Source of the DNA: Methylobacterium soli
GTDB taxonomy: Bacteria; Pseudomonadota; Alphaproteobacteria; Rhizobiales; Beijerinckiaceae
Assembly (NCBI RefSeq): GCF_008806385.1
Contig: NZ_VZZK01000015.1
Span: 1-64,000, forward strand
Direction of reading: 5' to 3'
Length of the DNA: 64,000 nucleotides
Of the stretch, positions 1-8,037 are shown in pieces (within the stretch, counting starts at the first letter, position 1; each line of letters begins with the position of its first letter). The notes below the pieces were generated by a model. That model saw only the letters and a list, made by a program, of their open reading frames with translations, had not been told where the DNA came from and did no database searches. The position numbers and the translations under genes are program-made.

Positions 1-203
1 GCCTCGCGAGTTCATTCGTGCTCAGATCCAACCAGCCCCGTGTCCGGTTTGATGGGGGCAACTCCATTTTATGCCCAATCGATCTCAGCCGGTCGATCTG
101 CCGATGAGGTACACGAGCTAGGTGGACCGCTCACAGCATAGCGCCATGAACCAGCTCGCCGCTAAGGCCGAACGATTTCGTGCGCTGTTACGTCAGTCGT
201 TAC

Positions 204-229
204 TTCTAGACCGCGAGAGCGGTCTAGAA
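204..229. terminator. Perfect inverted repeat downstream of tRNA-Lys
   Basis: Eleven-base arms (204-214 and 219-229) are exactly complementary around a GAGA loop. The repeat lies about 35 bases beyond the 3' end of the leftward tRNA-Lys gene, so it may end that transcript, although no T-run follows on either strand. I recognise no protein gene in bases 1-263; a short reading frame from 146 runs into the tRNA and looks accidental. Confidence 0.35.
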
Positions 230-263
230 TGCTACAAAACAGGAGCTATGTGCTTGAGATATT

Positions 264-339
<76 letters not shown>

Positions 340-408
340 TTATCGCTTTTCAGCGATCCGCCGCGGCCACCAAGTCCGTCGGCGAGGTGGGGGCTGATAC
401 CAAGGCGA

Positions 409-442
409 CCGGGGGCTGTCCACCCCCGGCCCGCGTTTTTTT
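409..442 (+). terminator. GC hairpin followed by seven Ts
   Basis: Arms 409-415 and 423-429 are complementary (CCGGGGG and CCCCCGG) with a 7-base loop. A T-run at 436-442 lies six bases past the stem. The T-run suits rightward transcripts, although the flanking genes both run leftward. The same hairpin lies just past the leuA stop and could also act on that strand without a T-run. Confidence 0.4.
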
Positions 443-445
443 GGC

Positions 446-2047
446 CTATTCCGCCGCGGCGTGCTGGGCGTGCAGGCGCACGGCCGTGGCCGAGAGCTTG
501 TTGAGGGCCGAGAGATAGGCCTTGGCCGAGGCGACCAGGGTGTCCGGGTCGGCGCCGCGGGCCGTCATCGTGCGCTCGCCCGCCTTGAGGCGCACCGAGA
601 CCTCCGCCTGCGCGTCCGTGCCCTCGGTCACCGCGTGGACCTGGTAGAGCTCGAGCTCGGCCTCGTGCGGGACCAGGGCCTTGATGCAGTTGAAGACCGC
701 GTCGACCGGCCCGTTGCCGTCCGCCTCCTCGGTCAGCGTGCGCCCGTCCATGGCGATCTTCATGGTGGCGCGCTGCGGCCCGCGGGTGCCCGCGATCACC
801 GAGAGGGAGACGAGGCGGATGCGGTCATGGGCGGTGGCGAGGTTCTCGTCCACCAGCGCCTCGATATCCTCGTCGTAGACATGCTTCTTGCGGTCCGCGA
901 GCGCCTTGAAGCGGTCGAACACGTCCTGGAACTGGTTGTCGGACAGGTGCAGGCCGAGTTCGTCGAGCTTCGTCCGGAAGGCGGCCCGGCCCGAATGCTT
1001 GCCCATGACGAGCGAGGTCTTGCTGACGCCGACCGAGGCCGGAGTCATGATCTCGTAGGTCTCGGTGTGCTTCAGCATCCCGTCCTGGTGGATGCCGCTC
1101 TCATGCGCGAAGGCGTTCCGGCCGACGATCGCTTTGTTGAACTGCACCGGAAAGTTCGTCGCGTGCGAGACCAGCTTCGAGGCGCGGGTCAGCATCGTCG
1201 ATTCGATGCCGGTCTCGTAGGGCATCACGTCGCCGCGGGTGCGGATCGCCATGACGATCTCCTCGAGCGCCGCGTTGCCGGCCCGCTCGCCGATGCCGTT
1301 GATGGTGCATTCGACCTGGCGCGCCCCGCCCTCGACGCCCGCCAGCGAGTTCGCGATGGCGAGGCCGAGATCGTCGTGGCAATGCACCGAGAACACCGCC
1401 TTGTCGGAATTCGGCACGCGGGCGCGCACCTGCTCGAACATGGTGCGGTACTCGGCGGGCGTGGCGTAGCCCACCGTGTCGGGCAGGTTGATGGTGGTCG
1501 CGCCCGAGCGGATCGCCGCCTCGACGCAGCGGCAGAGATAGTCGATCGGCGTGCGGGTCGCGTCCATGGCCGACCATTCCACGTCCTCGACGAGGTCGCG
1601 GGCCTGGGCCACGGTCTTCAGGATGATCTCGACGACCTCGTCCTCGGTCTTGCGCATCTGGTGCGCGAGGTGGATCGGGGAGGTCGACACGAAGGTGTGG
1701 ATGCGTCCGCGGCGCGCGTGCCGCACCGCCTCGCCGGCCCGGGCGATGTCGGCCGGGATCGCCCGGGCGAGCCCGGCGATCACGGCCCGCTTCGCCCGGC
1801 GGGCGATCTCCGCCACCGCCTCGAAATCGCCGTTCGAGGCGATCGGGAAGCCGGCCTCGATGATGTCCACCCCCATCATGTCGAGGAGTTCGGCCACCGC
1901 GAGCTTCTCGTCGAGGGTCATGGTCGCGCCGGGGCATTGCTCGCCGTCGCGCAGGGTGGTGTCGAAGATGAGGACCCGGTCCTTGGTGCCCCGTGACTGC
2001 GTATCCTGCGGCTGGCTGCCGGGCTGGGTCGTGGTCTGGCTGGTCAT
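446..2047 (-). CDS. leuA: 2-isopropylmalate synthase
   Basis: This enzyme condenses acetyl-CoA with 2-oxoisovalerate in the first committed step of leucine synthesis. The 533-aa protein has the HMGL-like catalytic motif DTTLRDGEQ at about residues 29-37, the metal-binding stretch SVHCHDDLGLA, and NGIGERAGNA. A C-terminal regulatory domain from about residue 395 is the part that senses leucine in this family. The ATG at 2047 was chosen because the longer frame to 2152 adds a low-complexity arginine-rich leader and runs into the hairpin at 2132-2174. Length is normal for the long LeuA type. A possible leucine leader peptide and the hairpin lie upstream, suggesting attenuation control (inference). 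Confidence 0.96.
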   Translation of the reverse strand: MTSQTTTQPGSQPQDTQSRGTKDRVLIFDTTLRDGEQCPGATMTLDEKLAVAELLDMMGVDIIEAGFPIASNGDFEAVAEIARRAKRAVIAGLARAIPADIARAGEAVRHARRGRIHTFVSTSPIHLAHQMRKTEDEVVEIILKTVAQARDLVEDVEWSAMDATRTPIDYLCRCVEAAIRSGATTINLPDTVGYATPAEYRTMFEQVRARVPNSDKAVFSVHCHDDLGLAIANSLAGVEGGARQVECTINGIGERAGNAALEEIVMAIRTRGDVMPYETGIESTMLTRASKLVSHATNFPVQFNKAIVGRNAFAHESGIHQDGMLKHTETYEIMTPASVGVSKTSLVMGKHSGRAAFRTKLDELGLHLSDNQFQDVFDRFKALADRKKHVYDEDIEALVDENLATAHDRIRLVSLSVIAGTRGPQRATMKIAMDGRTLTEEADGNGPVDAVFNCIKALVPHEAELELYQVHAVTEGTDAQAEVSVRLKAGERTMTARGADPDTLVASAKAYLSALNKLSATAVRLHAQHAAAE

Positions 2048-2131
2048 GGCGGTTGAGCTACCCTGTCGCGGCGCGCGCCCCGCGGATCGCGGTCGGCGGC
2101 ACCCTGAAGCCTGTCTTCGTGGCGATGCGAT

Positions 2132-2174
2132 CCCCTGAGAGCCCAGGCGCACGCGCCCGGACGGCCCTCAGGGG
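2132..2174 (-). promoter_or_regulatory. Stable hairpin in the leuA leader
   Basis: Twelve-base arms (2132-2143 and 2163-2174) pair with a single mismatch, and a small inner GGCG/CGCC hairpin lies in the loop. On the leuA strand the stop codon of the upstream leader frame falls inside the first arm. No U-run follows, so if this regulates leuA it would act by Rho, ribosome blocking or an alternative fold rather than as a standard intrinsic terminator. Confidence 0.5.
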
Positions 2175-2266
2175 CGGGTAAGGAGAAGGCTGGCGAGGCG
2201 CGCGCGCGACCGCGACGCTGCCGGGGCAGCGTGGGCGGCGATGGGCGCGGAGCCGGCTCTGGCCAA
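2168..2266 (-). CDS. Possible leucine leader peptide of leuA
   Basis: This 32-codon frame starts with TTG at 2266, preceded by a GGAG-like site, and ends with TGA inside the leader hairpin. Four of its last nine sense codons are leucine (CTC, CTT, CTC, CTT), including the CTT codon that is little used in the neighbouring genes. Leucine codons just before a stop that overlaps a stem-loop fit the layout of amino-acid attenuators. The TTG start and low-complexity N-terminal half are weak points, so this is a proposal. Confidence 0.4.
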   Translation of the reverse strand: MARAGSAPIAAHAAPAASRSRARLASLLLTRP

Positions 2267-2644
2267 TGCTCGTCTCTCCTCGGAGGCAACGATCGGCAGT
2301 CACGAATCGGAGACGGCGGCGCGCGCGCCGGGTCCCGGACAGGGGACCGTACCTAGCCCTCGCGCGCCGGAAACACAAGGCGCCAACACGGCGCCCGACG
2401 CCGCCGCGACGCGACAAGTGACACAGCCAGAACGGGAATCGCGGCACGGACCGGCCGCGCGAGCCGGGTTCGATCCTGGGTCCCGGCTCCGGGAATTCGG
2501 CCCCGGGCGCGCATCTTCGGCCCCGCCTCAGGTCTTCTCCATTGCCGCGGCGGCGATCCCGCCTAGCTTTCGGACAGCCCCAGAAGTGGCCCGCGCCGGG
2601 GATCATCCCGGTGCCGCACAAGAAACCGGATGGAGACCCCCACC
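2267..2644. other. Intergenic region between divergent leuA and SRPBCC gene
   Basis: This gap should hold the leuA promoter (leftward) and that of the SRPBCC gene (rightward). Overlapping frames here are GC-driven shadows. I could not pick convincing -35/-10 pairs on either strand. Confidence 0.4.
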
Positions 2645-3118
2645 ATGTCACGCATTCTGACCCTTGCCGGCCTCGCCCTGCTCGCCGGCACGGCGCCGGG
2701 CCTCGCCCTCGACGTACAGAAATCCCTCGAGGTCGCCGCGCCCCCGGCCAAGGTGTGGCAGACCATCGGGGATTTCTGCGGCATCGGCACCTGGCATCCG
2801 GCGGTCGAGAAATGCACGCCCTCCGAGAAGGACGGCAAGAAGATCCGCACGCTCGCCCTCAAGGGCGGCGGCACCCTGGTGGAGGAGCAGGTCACCCGCG
2901 ACGACAAGGTGATGTCCTACACCTACACGATCCTGGAGGGCCCGCTCCCCGTCAGCGACTACAAGTCGACGATCGCAGTGGCGCCCGAGGGCAGCGGCTC
3001 GAAGGTGACGTGGGAGGGCACGTTCAACGCCAAGGGCGCGCCGGACACCGTGGCGAAGGACGCCATCGAGGGCATCTACACCTCCGGCCTGAAGGCGATC
3101 GCGGACAAGGCCAGGTAA
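2645..3118 (+). CDS. Exported SRPBCC-family protein
   Basis: The 157-aa protein begins with a clear signal peptide (hydrophobic core LTLAGLALLAG, likely cut near residue 20). One START/Bet v 1-like SRPBCC domain follows, recognised by the opening 'VAAPPAKVWQTIGDF' and the C-terminal helix containing 'IYTSGLKAIADKA'. Such proteins bind hydrophobic ligands; no ligand can be named here. The ATG at 2645 was preferred to 2630 because a GGAG sits 8-10 bases before it and the signal peptide then starts cleanly. The stop codon lies within the first unit of a 17-bp tandem repeat. Confidence 0.8.
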   Translation: MSRILTLAGLALLAGTAPGLALDVQKSLEVAAPPAKVWQTIGDFCGIGTWHPAVEKCTPSEKDGKKIRTLALKGGGTLVEEQVTRDDKVMSYTYTILEGPLPVSDYKSTIAVAPEGSGSKVTWEGTFNAKGAPDTVAKDAIEGIYTSGLKAIADKAR

Positions 3119-3228
3119 GCAGCTTGGCCAAGTAAGCGGCCTGGCCAAGTAAGCGGCCTGGCCAAGTAAGCGGCCTGACTAAGTAAGCGGCTTGGCCAAG
3201 TAAAAGGACCCGGCCAAGTAAAGAGCCC
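3109..3228 (+). repeat. 17-bp tandem repeat, about seven copies
   Basis: The consensus unit is GGCCAAGTAAGCGGCCT. Copies start at 3109, 3126, 3143, 3160, 3177, 3194 and 3212; three are identical, the first and fifth are diverged, and the sixth has one extra base. The first copy contains the last codons and TAA stop of the SRPBCC gene. Because 17 is not a multiple of three, successive TAA triplets fall in all three frames. Bases 3229-3420 beyond it hold no gene I recognise. Confidence 0.9.
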
Positions 3229-3420
3229 GGACCGGCGAGAGGCCCGGACGAGTTCCGAGGCGCGGGCCCGATCAGGGGCGGCGCGGAACCGCCGCGGGGC
3301 ATCCCGCGGCGGCGGTTGACCGGCCGGCGGCGGAGCGGCAAGAACCCGGCGGCGCCGAGCTTTGCCGTGCGTGCTCCGGCGCCGAGCCGCGCCGTATCCA
3401 CGCCGCGCCGTGAACCCGGG

Positions 3421-3765
3421 ATGCCTCCCTTGAGACCACAACGCCTGAGCCTCGCCCTCGCCGCCCTCCTGTACGCCGGCCTCCTCGGGGCCTGCCAGCC
3501 GAAGGCCGCCGCCCCGCCGGTGGCGACGGCCGCGGCGACGCCCCCCGCCATCGCGCCGCTGCCCCAGGGCGCGGGCTGCGGCCCCGCCATCGCCCGGACC
3601 CAGGCCGTGGTCGACAGCGACGTCGCCACCGGCAACCTGAACCAGCCCGTGGGCGCCCGCTTCAGCGCCGACCTCGCCCGCGCCTCCACGGCCTGCGCCG
3701 CCGGCCGCGAGGGCGAGGCGCTGCACCTGCTGGCCGCCGCCAAGTCCCGCTACGGCTACCCGTGA
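3421..3765 (+). CDS. Small lipoprotein of unknown function
   Basis: The 114-aa product has a type II signal peptide with lipobox LLGAC (lipidated Cys about residue 25). A Pro/Ala-rich spacer and a short helical region with two further cysteines (GCGPAIARTQ and STACAAG) follow. It would be anchored to a membrane facing the periplasm. The ATG at 3421 was chosen over an in-frame extension to 3316 because it starts directly at the signal sequence. No domain is recognised. It converges with the NUDIX gene, 10 bases between the stops. Confidence 0.7.
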   Translation: MPPLRPQRLSLALAALLYAGLLGACQPKAAAPPVATAAATPPAIAPLPQGAGCGPAIARTQAVVDSDVATGNLNQPVGARFSADLARASTACAAGREGEALHLLAAAKSRYGYP

Positions 3766-3775
3766 GCCGGCCGCG

Positions 3776-4501
3776 CTACAGGGCGGCCGGCGCGAACGCC
3801 TCCGCCAGGTAGGCGCGCACGAAGCCGGGCATACGCGCCGGGTCGAGATCGCGCGGGGTCCGGGCGACGACGATGCGGGCGAGCTCCGGCTCGGCCTCCC
3901 GGCTCCGGTGGGCCTCCATCCGGGCCCGGAGCGCCTCCGCCGCCTCCGGGAAGGCGACCGGGCGCAGGAAGGCGAGCTGCCCCTCGCCCTCCAGCAGCAT
4001 CCACGCCTCCGGCGCGCCCTCGGGGAGCCGAAGGCCCGTCTCCTCGCGCAGTTCCCGGGCGGCGCTCCCGGCGAGGTCGACCTGCGCGCCGCGAACATCG
4101 TCCCGGTCGGGGGTGCCGCAGGGAAAGTAGATCTGCCCGGCATTGGCGGTGTGGAGGCCCATCTCGCCGAGCAGAACCGCCCCGTCGCGGGCACGCGGCA
4201 CGATCGCCGCGAAGGCGTTGGCGACGGGACCGATCGGGGAGCCGGCATCCCGGAAGGCGATGAAGCGCGAATAGGTCGTCTCGAAGAAGCGGGCCTCGCA
4301 GGCGCCGTCGTCGAGGGCGAGGCCGCAGGCGAGGAGCACCGGCCCGTCGAACAGGCCCGGCCGCTCGGCCAGCCGCCGCGCCCAGTTCTCGGCGATGACC
4401 TCGGCATTCGCCTCAGCCCAGTCCCAGCGGTGGGAAACGAGGCGGGCCGAGAGGCGATGGAGCGGATGGAGCGTGAAGCCGGCCGCGCGACTCTCAGGCA
4501 A
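3776..4501 (-). CDS. NUDIX hydrolase
   Basis: The 241-aa protein carries a Nudix core: RELREETGL (149-157) matches the REUXEEXGU half of the box, with the preceding GTPDRDD segment at about 129-135. The upstream glutamate of the classical box is not obvious, so the box is slightly atypical. The family hydrolyses nucleoside diphosphates linked to another group; the substrate here is unknown. Its start overlaps the end of the upstream PhzF-like gene by 8 bases, so the two are probably co-transcribed and translationally coupled. Confidence 0.8.
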   Translation of the reverse strand: MPESRAAGFTLHPLHRLSARLVSHRWDWAEANAEVIAENWARRLAERPGLFDGPVLLACGLALDDGACEARFFETTYSRFIAFRDAGSPIGPVANAFAAIVPRARDGAVLLGEMGLHTANAGQIYFPCGTPDRDDVRGAQVDLAGSAARELREETGLRLPEGAPEAWMLLEGEGQLAFLRPVAFPEAAEALRARMEAHRSREAEPELARIVVARTPRDLDPARMPGFVRAYLAEAFAPAAL

Positions 4502-5429
4502 CGAGATGGCCCTCGCTGACGAGGACGGCCTCGCCCCCGATCTCGACCGAGCGCAGGGCGCCTTCCGCGATCACGAGTTGCAGGGCGATCTCGCTCGGGC
4601 GCCCCATGGCGAGGCCCTGCCGGATCACGACGTCGTGCTCGCCGTTGCCGAGCGGCGCGAATTGCATCAGCACCCCCGCGAAGGCCGCGGCCGCCGAGCC
4701 GGTGGCCGGGTCCTCGGGCACGCCGAGATGGGGCGCGAACATCCGGGCCTGGTAGCGGGGCCCGAGGCCCTCCGGGTCGGGGGTGTAGAGGTAGAGCGGA
4801 CCGAGCTCGCCGACCTCTCCGCCGGATCCTGCGCCGAGGGCCGCGAGGCCGGCCGGATCGATCCGCGCCGCGTCGAGGCGGTCGCGGGAGGCCACCGGCA
4901 CGAAGGTGAACGCGACGCCGGCCCCGTGCCGGCTCGGGACGTGGAGCCCCGCTCCGATATCCTCCGGCGCGAGCGAGAGGGCGGCCGCGAGGGCGGCGGG
5001 ATCGGGGCCCTCCCCCAGGAAGGTCGGCAGGGCCGGGATCTTGAAGCGGGCACGCCCCCGCCCGGCCCCGGCCTCGACCACGCAGGGCACGATGCCGATC
5101 TGTTCCTCGAGGCCGAACGCGAGGGCGTCGGCCCGGGCCGCGCCGTCCGCGCGGTCCTGGTCCTGCAGCCCCAGGAGCACGGCCGTGCCGACGGTCGGGT
5201 GCCCGGCGAAGGGCAGCTCGCGGGCGGGGGTGAAGATGCGCAGGGCGGCCCGGTGGCGCGGCTCGGCGGGAGGCCGCACGAACACCGTCTCGGACAGGTT
5301 GAATTCCCGGGCGATGCGCTGCATCGCGGCCCCGTCGAGGCCCTCGCTGTCGAGGACCACCGCCAGCGGGTTGCCGGCATAGGGCTCATCGGTGAACACG
5401 TCGAGGGTGGCGAAGCGGCGTCGGGTCAT
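4494..5429 (-). CDS. PhzF-family epimerase/isomerase
   Basis: The 311-aa protein matches the PhzF/YddE fold: N-terminal 'LDVFTDEPYAGNPLAVV', the glutamate in NLSETVFV (about residue 47) that acts as general acid/base in PhzF, FAGHPTVGTA (74-83), and a C-terminal EDPATGSAAAAF motif. The family catalyses isomerisations of small amino or hydroxy acids. No phenazine genes are nearby, so phenazine synthesis is not implied. It is the first gene of a pair with the NUDIX hydrolase, which may act on a related metabolite (inference). Confidence 0.85.
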   Translation of the reverse strand: MTRRRFATLDVFTDEPYAGNPLAVVLDSEGLDGAAMQRIAREFNLSETVFVRPPAEPRHRAALRIFTPARELPFAGHPTVGTAVLLGLQDQDRADGAARADALAFGLEEQIGIVPCVVEAGAGRGRARFKIPALPTFLGEGPDPAALAAALSLAPEDIGAGLHVPSRHGAGVAFTFVPVASRDRLDAARIDPAGLAALGAGSGGEVGELGPLYLYTPDPEGLGPRYQARMFAPHLGVPEDPATGSAAAAFAGVLMQFAPLGNGEHDVVIRQGLAMGRPSEIALQLVIAEGALRSVEIGGEAVLVSEGHLVA

Positions 5430-5582
5430 CGGGGCAAAACACCTTCGGGGCGGGAAGGATGCGGGCGGCTCGGCGGGCGCCGGCGCGCCGCGCGGCTCAA
5501 GCTGTCGGCTGGGCGGACGATTCGCAATGGCGGCCGCCGAGGGGCGGCCCTGCGAATCTCCCCGCCTCCCGCGGCCCGGCCC

Positions 5583-6431
5583 TCACACCGCCTCGACCGG
5601 GAAGGTCTCGCTCGGGGCGACGAACTCGTCCTGGGCGGCGACCGTCAGGATCTCCCGGGAGCCGGCCTCGGCGGTGCGGCGCAGGAGGCCGTAGACGGAG
5701 GCCGCCGCCATGCCGAGTGCCAGGGCCGCCGAGCCGGTGCGGGCGTAGTGGACGAAGAACAGGGCCGCGATGGCATCCCCCGCCCCGTTGACGTCGAGGG
5801 CGAGGCGCGGCGTGCGCACGCACCAGTACCCGCCCCCCTCCCCTGCCAGGAGGTCGATGAAACCCGCGGGCGTCGCGTCGGTGATGAGCGAGGTGACGAG
5901 CACCACCCGGGGCCCCAGCGCCTGCAGGGCCGCCACCGCGCGCTTGGCCTCGTCGAGGGTGGCGGTCGGCAGGCCCGTCAGGACGTCGAGCTCGAACTGG
6001 TTCGGCGTCACGATGTCGGCGGCGGGCACCGCCTGGTCGCGCATGAAGTCCGGGATGCCGGGGCGCACGTAGACGCCGCGGTCGGTGTCGCCCATCACGG
6101 GGTCGCAGGCATAGAGCGCCCGCGGGTTCGCGTCGCGCACCGCCCGGACCGCCCCGAGGATCGCCGTGCCGATATCGGCCGAGCCCATATAGCCCGAGAG
6201 CACGCCGTCGCATTGGCCGAGCACGCCGCGCTCGCCGATGCCGAGGACCAGTTCCTCGATCGCCGGCCCGTCGAAGACCCGGCCGCGCCAGGCGCCGTAG
6301 CCGGTATGGTTCGAGAACTGCACCGTGTGGATCGGCCAGACCTCGACGCCGAGACGCTGCATCGGGAACACCGCCGAGGCGTTCCCGACATGCCCGTAGG
6401 CGACATGGGACTGGATCGACAGAACCTTCAC
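5583..6431 (-). CDS. pdxY: Pyridoxal kinase
   Basis: PdxY phosphorylates pyridoxal to pyridoxal 5'-phosphate in the B6 salvage pathway. The 282-aa sequence starts with the family signature LSIQSHVAYGHVGN, then GYMGSADIG and CDPVMGD. It ends with the ribokinase-superfamily motif DVNGAGDAIAALF, whose Asp is the catalytic base. Length and architecture are normal. It is transcribed leftward as a single gene, 153 bases from the PhzF-like gene, and diverges from the DedA-family gene. Confidence 0.93.
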   Translation of the reverse strand: MKVLSIQSHVAYGHVGNASAVFPMQRLGVEVWPIHTVQFSNHTGYGAWRGRVFDGPAIEELVLGIGERGVLGQCDGVLSGYMGSADIGTAILGAVRAVRDANPRALYACDPVMGDTDRGVYVRPGIPDFMRDQAVPAADIVTPNQFELDVLTGLPTATLDEAKRAVAALQALGPRVVLVTSLITDATPAGFIDLLAGEGGGYWCVRTPRLALDVNGAGDAIAALFFVHYARTGSAALALGMAAASVYGLLRRTAEAGSREILTVAAQDEFVAPSETFPVEAV

Positions 6432-6607
6432 GGCGGCCTTCCTCTCGCGACGCGGACCGGAGCCCGCCTGTTAGCGCCGTTCCGGGCCGCGCGCATCCCG
6501 AAGCGGGGTCGCGCCGTTAGGGTTGCGCTTGCGGGGCGAGGCCAAGCCCGGCACAGAGGCCGCCATCCACCCGCCGCGGGCGCGGCGACGGCGTGCCGAG
6601 GATCTCC

Positions 6608-7129
6608 ATGGATTTCGACGCCCTGCGCACCACGATCCTCGGCTTCGTCGAGAACCACAAGACCTGGACGCCCCTGATCGCCGGGGGGCTCGCCTTCTGC
6701 GAGTCGCTCGCCTTCCTGTCGCTCCTCGTACCCGCCACCGTGATCCTGCTCGGCATCGGCGCCCTGGTGGGGGCGGCCGACATCCCGTTCTGGCCCGTCG
6801 TGCTCGCCGCCGCTCTCGGCGCAGCGCTCGGCGACTGGATCTCCTACGAGTTCGGCCACTACTACAAGGACGGCGCCAAGCGGATGTGGCCGATGCGGCG
6901 CTACCCCGAGATGGTGGCCAAGGGCGAGGCCTTCCTGCACCGCTGGGGCGCGGCGGCGGTGGCCATCGGGCGCTTCTTCGGGCCTGCCCGGGCGGTGGTG
7001 CCGCTGATCGCCGGCATGTTCGGGGTCGACCGCCTGCCCTTCCAGATCGCCAACATCCTGTCGGCCCTGGTCTGGGCCTTCGTGCTGCTGGCCCCCGGCG
7101 CCGGCCTCCTCACGTATTTCCAGGGTTAG
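6608..7129 (+). CDS. DedA-family membrane protein
   Basis: The 173-aa protein has the DedA/SNARE-associated layout: a re-entrant N-terminal hydrophobic region (FCESLAFLSLLVPATVILLG), then 'ALGAALGDWISYEFGHYY', the conserved GRFFGPARAVVPLIAGMFG motif with functionally important arginines, and a final membrane helix. DedA proteins act in phospholipid flipping and membrane homeostasis. The ATG at 6608 is preceded by GAGG at proper spacing; the longer frame from 6593 lacks this. Confidence 0.88.
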   Translation: MDFDALRTTILGFVENHKTWTPLIAGGLAFCESLAFLSLLVPATVILLGIGALVGAADIPFWPVVLAAALGAALGDWISYEFGHYYKDGAKRMWPMRRYPEMVAKGEAFLHRWGAAAVAIGRFFGPARAVVPLIAGMFGVDRLPFQIANILSALVWAFVLLAPGAGLLTYFQG

Positions 7130-7171
7130 CGCGCTCTCCGCCGGACCGGTTCGGCCTGGGCGCGCGCAGCC

Positions 7172-7768
7172 TCAGCGCCGCCGCCTGGCCGGCGCGACCG
7201 GGCGGCAGGAGAGGAAGAAGGCGTGGCGCCCTTGCGCGGCGGCCTCCGCCACCGGCCGCGAGAGCACCGCCTCCGCGGTGTCGACGCCGAGCACCTCGCT
7301 CGTTCGGAGCAGCACCCCGAGGCCGTGCTCCGGATCCCACGGGCAGGCGAAGGCGATGCCCAGGAGCGCGGCGTGGCCGCCCTGCGGCCCGGGATCGTGG
7401 ACCCGCACCCGCAGCGGCACCAGCGCCGGCCCGATCTCGTCCGGCTCCGGCAGCAGGATCGTCTCGTCGCCCTCGACCAGGCCGAGCACGTCGCCGATGC
7501 GCGGCATCGCCAGCGCCACCGCGGCCACGATCGCCCGGCCGACGGCATCCTGCTCCGCGGCAAGCCCCGCCAGCGCCGCGATCCCGGCCGCCGTGAAGGC
7601 CACCCCGTTCTCGGGGCGGCCGAGCCGGAGCCAGCCGGGCTCCGCATCCCGGGCCGCGCCGAACAGCCCCGCCCAGGAGGACAGGCCGATCTCGAGATCG
7701 TCGCCGGCGTAGCGAAGGCGCTTCCTGAGCGCGGCCGGCAGGGTGGCGACGCCGGGCTCGGCTTCCAT
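7172..7768 (-). CDS. Uncharacterised protein, possibly DUF6985-like
   Basis: The 198-aa protein has no signal peptide or membrane segment. A conserved-looking block is 'WDPEHGLGVLLRTSEVLGVD' near the C-terminus. This recalls small DUF6985-type proteins, but I am unsure of the family. The ATG at 7768 was chosen because residues upstream in the longer frame are low-complexity and overlap the dyad at 7878-7916. It converges with the DedA gene and diverges from mmcB. Confidence 0.6.
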   Translation of the reverse strand: MEAEPGVATLPAALRKRLRYAGDDLEIGLSSWAGLFGAARDAEPGWLRLGRPENGVAFTAAGIAALAGLAAEQDAVGRAIVAAVALAMPRIGDVLGLVEGDETILLPEPDEIGPALVPLRVRVHDPGPQGGHAALLGIAFACPWDPEHGLGVLLRTSEVLGVDTAEAVLSRPVAEAAAQGRHAFFLSCRPVAPARRRR

Positions 7769-7877
7769 GACCCTCCCCGAATCGGACGCTCCCGGAACCG
7801 TCGGCGGCCGTTCGATCGGCCTATAGCATCGCTTGCCCGACGCATCACGCCGCGCCGCACACGGCGCGTTCGGCCGA

Positions 7878-7916
7878 CATGCACGGTTCATGCGGATTTC
7901 TGCATCTTCGTGCATG
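7878..7916. promoter_or_regulatory. Nested dyad and LexA-like half sites upstream of mmcB
   Basis: Eight-base arms CATGCACG (7878-7885) and CGTGCATG (7909-7916) are exactly complementary, with an inner ATGC/GCAT pair. GTTC-N7-TTTC (7886-7900) and GTTC-N7-GTGC (7921-7935) each resemble the alphaproteobacterial LexA box GTTC-N7-GTTC with one or two changes. MmcB is SOS-induced in Caulobacter, so a LexA site here is plausible but neither match is perfect. Confidence 0.35.
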
Positions 7917-8037
7917 ATTTGTTCCGCGTCCGTGCGGTGCCGGTGCCGCAGGTGACAAGGCGGGAGCGAACTGGTTCGATAGCACCCGTCCCGATTCGGG
8001 ACGCCGCCATCCCCTGCCCGATCAGCTGATTCCGCCC

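Noticed and set aside
3109..3228. CRISPR-like array
   Set aside because: Units are directly adjacent without unique spacers, so this is a tandem repeat, as are those at 27457 and 45651.
4395..6677. Long 760-codon open frame on the + strand
   Set aside because: It lies opposite NUDIX, PhzF and pdxY genes and has Arg/Gly/Glu-rich composition without any motif, the usual antisense shadow of GC-rich genes.
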